Shown: positions 22,063 to 33,480, counted from the first letter of the stretch. The stretch is DNA of 64,000 bases from Hyperoodon ampullatus (GCA_949752795.1 OX457059.1:174170242-174234241); one strand, 5' to 3'. The notes: a model not told the origin generated them from the sequence alone. A program made the numbers and translations.

Positions 22063-22265
22063 AGATAGATGGATTGATAGATAGATACATAGATACATAG
22101 AGACTGAGATACCAAAACAGCAAAAACTAAGAGAAGTGAATGGCTATTCCCCTTGTTTTAATAGAAGTTCAACATTATCTGTCTATCTATCTATCTATCT
22201 CTATCTTACATATATATTCTATATATAGCTATATATATAGATATAACATAATGTTATATCTATCT
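22063..22265. repeat. GATA and TATC microsatellites in inverted arrangement
   Basis: GATA-type units at 22063-22101 face TATC-type units at 22178-22205, followed by TA-rich sequence and a perfect 27-bp inverted repeat at 22237-22263 (arms atagatataacat and its complement around one A). The inverted pair could fold into a long stem. Confidence 0.85.
22119..22172 (+). repeat. Diverged duplicate segment, copy 1 (between the GATA and TATC arrays)
   Basis: The text 'caaaaactaagagaagtgaa' then 'tggctattcc' and 'ttttaatagaag' recurs at 23576-23629 in the same orientation with about ten differences. Here it interrupts a microsatellite inside an interspersed repeat. Confidence 0.7.
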
Positions 22266-22479
22266 AATTTTTTAAATAAAAAATACATTTTCTTTAAGGA
22301 ATTAGAACCCCCAGTTGTGAGGTTAGCAAGCCTGAAACCCACAGGGTAGGTCAACAGGTTGGAAAATTGGGCAGGAGTTAATGCCACTGTCTGGAGACAG
22401 AACCTCTTCTTCTCCAGGAAACTTCAGGAACATCTGAGAAGACACAGTCATCCTATCCTGAGTCATCCTATCATGAATT

Positions 22480-25400
22480 TCATAAAGGAAGCCTTTTATG
22501 ATAGATGCTGTGACAATGACCCACGCAGGAAATCGAACCTGGAAAGAATACTCATTTATTCCTCTAGCCCTCTTGAGATTAAACAATTCAAAAACCCAAT
22601 TCTTTAAACCGTATATGGAAGGAACTGCCCAGGTACAGCCTGTGTACATAAATGGGGCTGCACACTGGGGAGGCTTTGTTGACTTAGTGAAGGAGCTTTT
22701 TGAGTGCATGTGTGTTTGGTAAAAGTTCAACAATGATGCCTGAAAACCCAGCAACTACTACAGAACCACATCTCGTTGTCTGGCAACCCCGCCAAGCTTT
22801 AGAAAGAAAGAGCTCTCCGGGCACTCAATCGTGAGACCGGCTGTGGTTCCGAATGCACAGTTTGGATCAGACCTGTTAGAAAACTGATAACTTATTTGCA
22901 TAGCATCGTGCTTGAGGTAATCGGCCAACAGTCCCCCCTTCCCTTTTATCTTTGGACTTCCACTCCATGCCCTGTCCAGGCATTGAGAAGCCTCGGAGTT
23001 ATTTGTTTTATCTGAGCAAACAATGATTTCCATTATGATCTTAGTTCAACTCTTCTGAAACCTTGGAAAAGGCACACACAACATATATTTTGATATTCAT
23101 GACTGCTGTGAGCACGAAAACAGGAGCGTTTGGTAACTCGATCATTCTGAGTAGCTGCCACTACTCACTGGGATGGAAATAGAGTCTAGTCGTAGGTACA
23201 GGTGTAGAAAAAGATGTAGCTGATATACAGATACAAAGAGAGATGCAGCTATAAATATAGATATTAATAGAGATACAGATATAGGTATAATTTTACATAT
23301 ACATATAGAGATGGGGGAGACAGACAGACATGTACAATGAACAAAGTTTATTTTATAAAGTAAACATACTAGGGCCATTTTGAATCTCAAACGTTTCATA
23401 TATTATTTTATTGAAATTAAATATAAAGATGAAATTTAGGAAAATATGAAAAATTAGTACAGCTACTTAATAGGTACTTACTGTTTTTATTCTACAATAT
23501 GATAAACTACCTAATTATACAGGTCTGTTTCATGCATTGTTTGTCACTGTCTAGTGCACAAAAAAAACTGTAAACAACAAAAACTCAGAGAATGAATGGC
23601 TGTTCCCTTTGCTTTAATAGAAGACTAACGTCTCCACAGTTAATGTTTATGATAGCAAATACATTAACGGCAGGTACATACACCCTACACTTCTGTTTTA
23701 ATGTAAGTGTAATATGAATCGTTTTATGCTTATCTGAAGAGATGAGTTACATAAAAACTGAATGTGTGCATTGTTTTTCATTTTGAAATTAAATCATTGC
23801 TCATTGAACCAAACTATTTGTTTTTGTGGGTAGCTTCTGCTTACAGAAAGGTGTGTGGACACGCAAGAACCACCAGCAGAGCTTCCCTTCCTGATGTGAT
23901 AACTCTCCATTTTGCAAGAATGTTCCAATCAGGTGCTGCACTGTGTTTTGAAGGGACTGTTTTTCATATTCAAAACTCTAAAGAAAAAAAAAAGTATTCA
24001 ATACTCTAAAGAAAAGAAGCCCTTCTTTTTGTTTCATTAAGCCACACGTGTTTTATCTTTTAATTGCCCAAAATGTTAGCACAATTTTATTCTACATAAA
24101 GCCAATATTTATTCTAGTGTAAATATTACCCAGGGATGTTTGGGGTAATCTACAATGCACAGGAGGGCTGCTTCAAGCACGATTAGTACAGTGTATCTGA
24201 AACCCAGCCATGGATGCTCCTGGATCAGGTCTAATTTTTCTTTGCATCTTGCCCTAAAGAATAATGATACTTACCCTTCAATAGCATCACATTGCCAGAA
24301 AATTTGATGCACTGGTACTAGAGTCATCCGTTCTAGAAATACTAATTTCCAAAGGTGGTACATTTGGCAAGATGGTCTTAATGCCTGGTATTATGTGGGT
24401 AAACACGAATCTTTGAAAGAAGCTCATTTAAACTCATTTTAAAAAGCATCATGTTAGCTCCTTTATTTTGTCTTCCCTCTTTGCTTCATAAAAGCAATTC
24501 AGGCAAAATTAACTGTCTCTTGGAGTAGCAGTCCCAGAGGCATCACATCCACAAGGCAAGGCAGAATTCAAAGCTCTATGATAGCAAAACAGAGAACCAT
24601 CCAGAATGTCTCACTGGCACATCTAGGTCAAATTTTCTTGCCCCAAGACACTTATGGATAAAATAGCCATGACACCTTTGTCACACTAGAGCAAGTGTGT
24701 GCACCTGCAGCCTGGCATGTAGGTGCCAGCCCCACAAGGCAGAATGCCACCTGTTGCCTCAGTCCCCCCCCCCTTGTTGGAAGGGCAGGTGCCGTGCTGT
24801 CTGGCTCCGCAGCCCAAGCATCTTGTCTGCCAGGCTCGACTTCACTTATGTATTCCTCCTGGGCCCCACAGGACACGGAAGCCAGGAGTTTCATCAGCAA
24901 AATGTCTTTTGTTTTCCTTGCTTTACTTATTCAGAAATTGAACAGAGGTTTTTCTGTTTGTTTTTGTCTTAGAATTCAGTTTTTATCAGATTTCTCACAT
25001 TTGATTCAATAATTAGCCAATCAAGTAATTTATGAGATTTAAGCCGAGAATCTATTTTGGTTTAAATTATATGGAAAATGGAAACAGATATATCCTAAGG
25101 CATTAAATGTCTCTGGTCTCCACTTCTGCTCCCTTCTGGGATGCTGCTGCCTCGCCAGAACGAAGAGGTAGACAGAACGGCTTGGAGCTCAAGCAGAGTG
25201 GAGGACAAACCTCGGGAAACCACTGGGACACGTGACAAAGTTTGACCAAGGGAGGATGGGGACAGGGACGGTACCTCTCACCCAGCACATGACTGGTAAA
25301 TGACCTGTTCTGAGTGTGATTCCCTGTGGTATAGGGTAGTGCCTGTCTGTCATCATCTCCTTGTTAATAGTCTTCTTGCTTTAAGTGATTATCAAATTTC

Positions 25401-26930
25401 CACGTATTAAAATTCACCTGGGAAACATCACAATTTGTCTTAATGAAACCAACTCAGAAAGCGAGGCTTTGAACCCTCAGTGTGCTCTCAGGGGCAGGAG
25501 ACACGTTAGTAGTTTTGAGCAGTTCTATTTCTGTGGATTGATATTTCATAACTTTTATTACTTATTAGAAATTTTTCAAAGGACAAAGAAAATTTATGTA
25601 TTTAAAATATGATTTACTGTTATATAATAATATTATTTACTGTTATTTTAATAGAATACAATTTACTTTACCTTCAATTACAATTTGGGTCCTTTACAAC
25701 CTTTTATAAACTCTAAAATAAAAATGGAGATCTTACTGATTATTCTTTTCCTATACTTTGAAGCATTTCACCATTTTAACATTCTAGGAGTTATTTCATC
25801 TTTATATATTCTTTCAAACTATGCTTTTAAAAAGCTAAAATAATAAGTATAGAATAATGATGGACTCACCTGGAAGGATAAAATGTAATAAATTGTTATT
25901 ATTTCATCATCCTTTGGGTTTTTTTGTGTGTGCTGTCCAAAATATTGCATCATCTTTCCAGAAGATATAAAAATGACCTGACATTTTCTTTTTATTTCTT
26001 TTTTAGTTTCACTGAAAAAATTTAGGAGTTCAGATTTTTTCCAATTTTGCCCAAAATGGTAGAAAGAAAAGAGATGAAAGTGAAAATATTTCACCATCAT
26101 TAAGCAACTCAGAGGATTAATATATAGATGTCAGCTCTCTGAAATCTCAGAGCATGTTCAATGTCCAAATCACATTTTCTCAAACTCAAGAATCCGTGAG
26201 TGAACAATACAGTCAATAGACAAAGGGGAGATATGGTACTGTCACCCAGTTAGTCATCCACCAGGAAGGGCTCCATCACAGAGTTGATTGGGACAAGAAC
26301 CTGCATCTTTCTGTTTGGCTAAATGGACACGTGACAGTATCCTTTCAACTCTTCTGATGAAGTTTTTGTGCGAAAATGTATTTAATATAGCTCTTAAGTG
26401 GACAAATAGTAGGTATGTATACAAAATGACTGGAAGAAAATAGATGATCTAAAAATGAAAAAAAAATCATTGGATTTATTCTTTTAATTAATGATGAAAA
26501 TTGAAACTATGAAGCAAAGAAGATGGCTACCTTCTCTCTTCAAGGAAATTATGAGGTGTCCAAAATTTCAAAAACTTCCTTAAGTATTGCGTGTTGATGG
26601 TGCTAAGCACAAAAAGCACTCAGAGTCATAATAATCTAGAAACTATCAGAGAAATAATCAGAATTTGGAATCAGTTTTTACAGGAAAGTTTTGTTCCAGG
26701 TTTATACAAGAAGGTTGGTGTGCTGATAGTGTATTCAGAGGACTTTATCTGTTTCACACATATAGACCTACAAGCTAGAAAACATGGAAGCAAAATGCGC
26801 GTTTGCAATGCCAAAATTCTTGTGATTGTAACTGGTTTGAAAATTGACTTAAAATATAAAGTAATAAAAAGAAAACGGATCCACTGTGCCAAGATGATAA
26901 ATGCTGATGAAGGCTTTTCCTGGCAACCTG
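22480..26930. other. Largely AT-rich unique sequence
   Basis: I recognise no gene. Minor items are a degenerate ATAGAT-rich stretch at 23180-23330, the second copy of the duplicate segment at 23576-23629, an A10 run near 23981, a C-run at 24765-24773, and very AT-rich DNA at 25540-25870. Frames of 80-105 codons at 24652-25012 overlap on both strands and have no domain. Confidence 0.4.
23576..23629 (+). repeat. Diverged duplicate segment, copy 2
   Basis: This is the partner of 22119-22172, with 'caaaaactcagagaatgaat', 'ggctgttccctttg' and 'ctttaatagaagactaac'. It lies in otherwise unique sequence, so it is the likelier source copy. Confidence 0.7.
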
Positions 26931-26932
26931 AG

Positions 26933-26947
26933 TGTATTAGTCAGGGT

Positions 26948-27023
<76 letters not shown>

Positions 27024-27432
27024 AGAGAGAGAGAGAGAGGGATTGATTATAAGGAATTGCCTTGGCTTATGTGATTAGCGGCTGAGGAGTCCCCAGATCT
27101 TCAGTCAGCAAGACGGACACCCCGGTCCAACCGTGAGGGCCTGAGAAGCAAGAGAGCCCACGGTGTACGTCCGTCATTGGATGACCAACGTCCCAGCTTG
27201 AAGACAGCCAGGCAGACAGAGACGCCTCCCTCACTCAGGTTTTTGTTCGATTCAGGCTCCCAGCAGGTTGGGTGAGGCCCCACCCTCATCAGAGAGACCG
27301 ATAAACTTCCTCAACCCACGGACTCACCTCATCCAGAAACACCCTGGCAGACACACCCAGAGTAATGATTAACCAAATACCTGGGCACCCCTCGGCCCAT
27401 TCAAGTCGACACTTAAAATGAACCATCTCACT
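26933..27432 (+). repeat. Interspersed repeat, same family as 22022, with TA and GA arrays
   Basis: It starts 'tgtattagtcagggtgtatg', then (TA)n at 26957-27021 and (GA)n at 27023-27039. The body follows with 'attgattataaggaattgcc', 'cttgaagacagccaggcaga', 'ctcatccagaaacaccctgg', 'cagacacacccagagtaatg' and 'ccattcaagtcgacactta', ending near 'aatgaaccatctcac'. The 151-codon plus-strand frame at 26591-27046 ends in Tyr/Ile and Arg/Glu runs encoded by these arrays and is not a gene. Confidence 0.7.
26957..27039. repeat. (TA)n followed by (GA)n microsatellite
   Basis: About 64 bp of TA with two 'gta' interruptions, then about 17 bp of GA. It sits at the position where this repeat family normally carries a short simple tract. 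Confidence 0.95.
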
Positions 27433-27779
27433 AGAGGTTCTGGCATCTGGGAAAGGGCACCCAAGGCCTTTCTGTTCGGGGCTTTTAGGAGTCGGCTGCC
27501 CCTGCAGTCACGTGTTCTAGAACAGGAGGCAAGTGGAACACGCGATAGACGTGACTGTCCACACCAGCAGGTCCCTTAAACTTAACAGCTACATCCCGTG
27601 AGGGTGCGCTGTCCAGCCCCCAACACACAGCAACTGATGTTTAGGGGTGTTTGATCAGGTGCAGTGGAACTCACTTCATGGGGGACCCAACGTAAATGAG
27701 TGTGAATGGCTGATATGACAGCAACTCCAAGTTGTCAGAACAAGGCCAGTCCCAAGTGGGTACACGATAAACACGTGCC

Positions 27780-27865
27780 AGGGAAGGGGGCAAGGTGGAG
27801 GGAAAGAAGAGGGGAAGCTGGGGGGGAGGGAAGGAGGGAGGGGGAGAAGAGTAGGCAGGCAGGCC
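27780..27865. repeat. G/A-rich low-complexity tract
   Basis: Almost pure purine on the plus strand, with several runs of three or more G. It could form G-quadruplex or triplex DNA. Confidence 0.8.
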
Positions 27866-29269
27866 CCGGGTAAGATGAACTTATTGATGAGTTCCCCCGT
27901 AAAAGGAGTAAGCCTGGGTCAGAAAATGAAAAATCACTCAAAATAATGATCCAATAAGTAGTAGATTCTAAAACGCGTTCTTGTAAGGAGACTCGGGATG
28001 TAAAGTAGTACACAGCGGACCCTGGAGAGGCCCTGAGGGTCTATCGCTGTCTGGAGCGCCGTGGCTGTAGGCACGCCTGTGCCCCAGCCTGTGTCCTGTG
28101 CTCTCAGAGGACTGAGGCCATGGCTGCAGGGGCCCGCGGAGTGGCGGTATTCCTGGGCCCCAGGGGGCTTCTCAACTGTCCTCCGTCTTGTCCTCACCCG
28201 GGTGTGAGCCTGCATTGTTCACCTGCCCTCTGACCTCCGTCACAACAGCTCCAGGACCTGGTCCCCTTCCCTGGCCCGGGTGTCGGTACCTCTCATCGTC
28301 CCGTCCTCATGCTTCCTATAGGTTCGCACGTCCTGTGGCTCCAGGGCCCCCCCCACCATGCTTTGCTCAGGATTCTCGGGTATTCCTCGGGGTCTCTTAC
28401 TCTCACGCTGCAGAGGGTCCCCCCTCTGGACTCTGGTTGTCATCCGTGCCCTTGTGCTCCTGGGAGGCAAGGGGTTTAACCAGACCAGGCTTTGCAAGTC
28501 CCTTTTGGGCCCCTCTACTGGGCTGTTTGATTCCAAGGCCTTCGGGGTGGGGCTGCTTGGATGGGTCAGTGGAGGAGGCAAGCTGGGGGCTCCTGGGGTC
28601 AGTTCAAGGGTCAGGCTGCCCCGTATCTCTCGGGAGAATGTTGCCATGGCATGTTTGAGTCCAGAGGGCCCAGAAAGGATCAGGGGTGGGGTTCCCCAAA
28701 GTGCATAAAACTTTAGGGCTCACAGACCTGGACCTGCCTCTGGGGAGGTGGGCCGACCAGGGGTCCGGGAGCTCATTCAGCTGACCAGCCCTCCGTGTGT
28801 CCACATCCTAACACCTGCTCCAGAGGTGCTCACTGGGAACCAGGACTCCTGAGCCTCCCGGTCTGTGCACAGAGTAGGTGAGCGATAGAATTTAAGTGGA
28901 GGAATTCTCAGTATTTAACTAAAATGCAGTGATTCTGCAAGTCCTTTGAAAGGACCCCAGAGCTCCGGGCGGTTGAGGGAGGGGTCGGGACAGAAGAGAC
29001 AGGTGGGATTACACTCTTCCTCCAACTGATTTCTTCCTGATTTGTGTCAGAGCAGGAGAAGAGAGTGTCCAGAAAGCCCACTTTGCTTTTTCAAAGTGAT
29101 GGAATTCTATTTGGGTCTTTAAGATTCTGAGGAGAGTAAATGGATCTTTGATGAAAGTTTATGGGCTGGAAAAGCAAAGTTCTTTAAACCTTGGTCCCCC
29201 AATACCTATCCCTTTTCTCTTTCTCTCCCAATCTGTTTACCTCAAAGCTCAAAGGAATGTTTTCTTTTA

Positions 29270-29350
29270 AAAAAGTAAAAAGAAAGGAAGAAAGAAAAAG
29301 AAAGGAAGGAAGGAAGGAAGGGAGGAAGGGGAAAAGAAAGAAAAAGAAAC
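29270..29350. repeat. GGAA/GAAA-rich microsatellite tract
   Basis: A purine tract of GAAA and GGAA units with five consecutive AGGA-type units in the middle. Minus-strand Phe/Leu/Pro/Ser frames over it are artefacts. Confidence 0.9.
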
Positions 29351-29616
29351 ATATATGACTAATACTTGTACATTGAAATATTTTAATTTGATTGTGGAAA
29401 CATGGGCTTGCCAAAAAAAAAAAAAAAAGTAAAACATTAAGGAAAAGAAAATCCAAAACCCAAGTAAATATTTAAAAGCTCAATACAGTGGCCAGTCCCT
29501 GTAAGTTTTGTTGTCGCATTTTCTAGTGGTAAAAATACAATCCATTTTCTTGTTTGCCATGGTCTGATTTTAAAGCACACTGCACACTTATTCCTCATCT
29601 CCAAGGCAATGTACTG

Positions 29617-29970
29617 GGTGAATAGTGTTCCCCTAAATTTCACGTCCACCTGGAACCTCCAAACGTGGCCTTATCTGGAGGTAGGGCCTTTGTAGGTGTC
29701 ATAAACTAAGATGAGGTCATACTGGAGAAGGGAGCCCCAAACCAGTGACTACTGTCCCTGTAAGAAGGTGGAAACACGGAGACACAGAGGGAGCACAGCC
29801 ACGGGGGGATGAAGGCAGAAACAGGAGTGACCCCAAGGCAGGACTAGGAACCCCGGGCGCAGTGCCAACACCTGATGTCTGACCGCTGGCCTCCAGACTG
29901 CAAGGGAATAGTGTGGCTTTAAGCCGCCCAGTTTGTGGTCATTTGCTGAAGCCGCCCCAGGAGACTGGCC
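29617..29970 (+). repeat. MLT1 (MaLR) LTR
   Basis: Sense orientation, with 'gggtgaatagtgttccccta', 'ccacctggaacctccaaacg', 'gatgaggtcatactggagaa', 'ctgtccctgtaagaaggtgg' and 'gctggcctccagactgcaag'. The end is 'ttaagccgcccagtttgtgg'. The polyadenylation region is degraded. It ends about 210 bp before the CpG island. Confidence 0.83.
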
Positions 29971-30179
29971 CACCCAGCCTCCTAATTCGCAGGCCAGCCA
30001 GGCCGTGGACGCTCCTGCACAGAGAAGCACCGGGTACTGGGGAGCTCGCGTAAGCAAGGCGCACCAAGAACCGGTACGGTCCCTCCATCAGGCCCGGTGC
30101 ACAGGTGGGCTACCGGGAGAGCAGCTGACTAAGAGACCCTTCAGGGGGCATCGCTCACCCCTTAGCATCCTTGTAATGG

Positions 30180-30495
30180 AACGTGTGGACTCAGCCACCG
30201 GAGGAGACTCGCCTGCGGTTTGGGCGGTGCTCAGCGGCAGGAGAGCGGGACAGCGCAGACGGGCTCTGGGCGCTCCCCCGGGCCATGCCTTCCGCTCTGC
30301 AGGGAGGCGAGGCCGCGAGTGTGGGACTGGCCTCTGCTGCCCCCGCATCACGGCGCGGCTGTGCGGAGTCGCGGCGTTGGACCCCAGGGGCCAGCAGAGA
30401 GTGTGCGCAGGCGCAGTGCACAGTGGCCGCCATCGGTCGGAGGGCGCTCGGAACTGCGAGGGCTGGGCCGCCTTCACGGGCTGGGGGCTCGTTTG
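30180..30495. promoter_or_regulatory. CpG island with NRF1-type and YY1-type sites
   Basis: By eye I count about 34 CpG dinucleotides in roughly 315 bp of very GC-rich DNA, whereas most of the window is CpG-depleted. An NRF1-like palindrome tgcgcaggcgca lies at 30404-30415 and a YY1-like 'ggccgccatc' at 30425-30434, a pairing common in TATA-less housekeeping-type promoters. No TATA box is evident. I see no exon of a known gene beside it, so it may drive a distant gene, a bidirectional pair or a lncRNA. A 187-codon plus-strand frame (29933-30496) and frames on the other strand span it. Stop-poor GC-rich DNA explains them. Confidence 0.6.
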
Positions 30496-31270
30496 ATGCC
30501 CAGAACCACATTCATGTGCAAGTTCAATGACCAGTCTGGGGACTTATCAAAAAAGGGGTTTCTGTAGACATGGATGTTTGGATCAAGTTTTTTTTTTTCC
30601 TTTTTCTTTTCAAGACCTAAGTCGCAGGAAGCACTGAGTTTGCATCTTTCTCTTTGCAGCTTCCCTAGGGTTGTAATTCACTTTATGCTCCTACTCCTGC
30701 CCTCAAATAGCTGCAGGGAACGGCTTAGTAGGCTTGGCCCCCAAATTTGTGTGTCAGGGGCAGGCTCCCAGTGGGGCAAACCCTGGAGTGTCACCGCGGG
30801 TTCCCCCGAGGACCCGGCTTTGGAGTGTGGGGCTCTTGTAGGGTTAGGGGAGGCCCCCCAGCCCAGACAGCAGCCCTAAGGATACGGAGGCACCTGGAAC
30901 CACCTCCTGGAATCAGGGAGCCAGGACTGCCCTGGCGGTCAGCAGTGAAGCTGCCAAGGCCCACAGAGACTGTGCAGAAGGTTCCAGAAGAATCTGGAAA
31001 TGTGCTGGGCACACACACACACACACGTGAGGCTTTATTTTATCCGACATATTTGTAAGACGCCAAGGATCTTAAATACACAGTGCACAGACTCTTAGCA
31101 ACAAATGCACAAATTCTCCTCCCCTGGGCATCATCCTCTGCCTGATCCGCTGCCCCAATCACACACTGTACGGCGTCCACATAACTTGGTTCATGTCTGC
31201 AGGACGCCGCTGAGTAAATTCCCTTCTAAGGCAGTGCAGTGACCATCACAAGGATTCATTATATATTGGA
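30496..31270. other. Unique sequence downstream of the CpG island
   Basis: No repeat was recognised except a short CA array at 31010-31026. A pyrimidine-rich stretch (T runs) is at 30588-30610. Frames of 77-103 codons at 30574-31058 occur on both strands without a domain. Confidence 0.4.
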
Positions 31271-31285
31271 AAGAACACTATGCTC

Positions 31286-31491
31286 TTTTTTTTTTTTTTT
31301 TTTTTGCAGTACGCAGGCCCCTCCCTGTTGTGGCCTCTCCCGTGCACAGGCTCCGGACGCACAGGCACAGTGGCCATGGCTCACGGGCCCAGCCGCTCCG
31401 CGGCATGTGGGATCTTCCCCGACCGGGGCACGAACCCATGTCCCCTGCATCGGCAGGCGGACTCTCAACCACTGCGCCACCAGCGAAGCCC
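31286..31491 (-). repeat. CHR-type SINE (short form), minus strand, exact target duplications
   Basis: A T21-type tract at the left is the A-tail and 'ccaccagcgaagccc' at the right is the 5' end. A small internal deletion removes part of the 'cattgcggagcaca' block. The 12-bp duplication aacactatgctc at 31274-31285 and 31492-31503 is exact, and extends through the following T bases. This suggests a comparatively young insertion. Confidence 0.95.
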
Positions 31492-31507
31492 AACACTATG
31501 CTCTTTT

Positions 31508-32415
31508 AACAATCGTGTTCAGGATAAGAAGTGATAAGTGACAGGCTAGGTTTTCTGTGGATTTTACTATATGTAGCTCTTATGCTTCAAGTTGCCTAAT
31601 TAGACTCCTGGCTAATCAGAAGTTACATAATGATGGGTTGTATTGATGATGGAGTTATTCTGTAGGACCAAAATTAATATTTTCATTCTCTAGTATAAAT
31701 AAGTATTAGGCAGACCACATTTTTTTTAAAACCCAAGTATTTAAATACTTGTAAGTTTTGTTCCCACAGATGGTAGATTTTTTTAAGTGGTATTTTATGA
31801 AACTTGCAAATATTATGTGCATTATTTTCAAATAAATGTGTGCCCGAGATGAGAGGTACTGGATGGGAAAATTTTGATCAGAGAGGAATCTGTTCTACCA
31901 GGAGAGACTTAGCCATGTTAGAAAGTCCAATCCAGAGGTGCCGTCTGACTTAGGATGCACTCCACCTTTCACTCTGGCTTTGGTCATTATCTAGTGTCTC
32001 TTATCAGTTTGCATAATTCTTCACTGCTGGCTAGACGGGCATCAGAGGTGTAAATGACCTGATGCTGATCTTGTCTTTATTTAAACCTGTGATATTTTAT
32101 TTATTATGGATTTTGGGGCAGTGAGTTTGTTTTTTAAAAAAAAATATTGCACTGAGATATGAATTATCCTGATGACTGAGGATGTTGGCACCTCCTTAAG
32201 TCTGAGTGCAGTGTGGATGTGTGTTTGCATGGTTCAGGGGCCCCAGGGATGGCTGGTGCCAGGACTTGGGGTGACTGGCTATAGTACTGGGTTATACGTG
32301 GCAGGTCCACCAAGCTCAGCCATCGTCCAGTTGGACCAATGACTTCAGAAACAGTACTTCACATTTTCTTTTTCCAATTTGTACACTCTGTCCAACATCC
32401 TTAAAATGTTCTTCC
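31508..32415. other. Unique AT-rich sequence
   Basis: No repeat or gene was recognised. It contains short A/T runs (for example at 31720 and 32130) and no long open frame. Confidence 0.45.
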
Positions 32416-32416
32416 T

Positions 32417-32754
32417 GGGTCTTCCCTGGTGGTCCAGTGGTTAAGAATCTGCCTGCCACTGCAGGGGATATGGGTTCGATCCCCGGTTCGGGAAGATCCC
32501 ACGTGCCGCAGGGCAACTAAGCCTGTGTGCCACAACTACTGAGCCCATGCTCTAGAGCCTGCGACCTGCAACTACTGAGCCTGCATGCTGCAACTACTGA
32601 AGCCCACGTGCCTAGATCCCGTGCTCTGCAACAAGAGAAGCCACTACAATGAGAAGCCCGAGTACCGCAAGAAAGAGTAGCCCCCGCTTGCCGCAACTAG
32701 AGAAAGCCTGCGCGCAGCAACGAAGACCCAGTGCAGCCAAAAAAAATAAATAAA
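32417..32754 (+). repeat. CHR-type SINE, long form
   Basis: The 5' part begins 'ggtcttccctggtggtccag' with a B-box-like 'gggttcgatcc'. The middle holds repeated 'gcaactactgagcc' blocks, and the 3' part ends with 'aacgaagacccagtgcagcc' and an AAATAAAT tail. Short flanking matches (ttcttcc on both sides) suggest the target site. It is the longest SINE copy here and, by its internal repeats, of an older subfamily than the short copies. Confidence 0.92.
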
Positions 32755-32760
32755 TTCTTC

Positions 32761-33090
32761 CAGAATGCTAAAAGACAGATAAGTGAAAAAGGAAATATTC
32801 ACATCTGTGATATTTAGATAGTTTTACAATTACAAATCATAGACAAAGATCAGTGTATGGAAATGTGTTTGATTGCATCCATTGTTTCCAAAACAATTCT
32901 TACAGTAGTGATATCTTTATTGTTCTTTATTGACATCAATCTAGCTTATGCTAATTAAATGGTGTCTGCCTTTTAAAGTCCATGGATGACAATACATAAA
33001 ATGACAGTATATACTCCATCTATGCTTGTTGTTAAGCTTATAAAAACTAAAGCTCTCCCAAAGACAAAGATTATAAATTATGGCAGCATT
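32761..33090. other. Unique AT-rich sequence
   Basis: Nothing recognised. Confidence 0.45.
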
Positions 33091-33094
33091 CATG

Positions 33095-33240
33095 TATTCC
33101 TTTGTACATCCATCCATTCATTATTAAATGTTTACTGAGTTGCTGCCATGTGCCAGTGGCAGCACTAAGGTTCTGTAGAGAAAGTGCTAAATGAAACAGA
33201 CATAAATTCTACCTTCCTGGGGCTTGCAGTCTGTGTGCCA
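33095..33240 (+). repeat. L2-like fragment
   Basis: The text 'ccatccattcattattaaat', 'gtttactgagttgctgccat' and 'gtgccagtggcagcac' followed by 'taccttcctggggcttgcag' follows the '..attgagcacctactatgtgccaggcac..' block of ancient L2-type repeats in sense orientation. Confidence 0.5.
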
Positions 33241-33448
33241 TATGCTAGTCTACACTATGGAATTATGCATGTTTTTAGCAGCATTTCCTACACTTTTATT
33301 TAGAAATTTGTAGCAAGAATATTTTACATTAATAGATATCACTATAAAAAGTTTGCATCAAATAGTTTATACACACACCCACAGTAGTGTGGAAGGAACT
33401 CTGAAATGTTCAAAATAAGAATTCTGAGAATTCTTGTAAAAAAAAGAA

Positions 33449-33449
33449 T

Positions 33450-33480
<31 letters not shown>

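Larger units (their letters stand above)
22022..22480 (+). repeat. Interspersed repeat with expanded GATA/TATC arrays
   Basis: It begins 'gtcagtcaaggttctccaaa' and 'gaaatagaactaacag', the opening of a common mammalian repeat also present at 26933. It then runs into GATA units (22063-22101), a foreign 55-bp segment, TATC units (22178-22205), and resumes with 'gaattagaacccccagttgt', 'aagcctgaaacccacagggt', 'ggttggaaaattgggcagga' and 'ctggagacagaacctcttct'. I cannot name the family with confidence. It may be an L1M-type 3' end or an LTR. Confidence 0.55.
27433..29616. other. Unique sequence with purine-rich tracts
   Basis: GC-rich from about 27430 to 28900, then AT-richer. Open frames of 93-156 codons on both strands (27934-28708) overlap one another. 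They have Pro/Arg-rich chance composition and no recognised domain. A G/A-rich tract is at 27780-27865 and a GGAA-rich tract at 29270-29350. An A16 run at 29415-29430 may be the tail of a lost retroelement. Confidence 0.4.

Noticed and set aside
26591..27046. 151-codon plus-strand open frame
   Set aside because: Its C-terminal third is encoded by TA and GA microsatellites and the rest has no recognisable feature.
28188..28708. Pro/Arg-rich frames on both strands, briefly considered as a retroviral gag remnant
   Set aside because: No matching retroviral motif (major homology region, zinc knuckle, LTR or primer site) is nearby; composition follows GC content.
29933..30496. 187-codon plus-strand open frame over the CpG island
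   Set aside because: The region is stop-poor because it is GC-rich; frames of over 100 codons are open on both strands there, the start lies in an MLT1 LTR, and no domain is recognisable.
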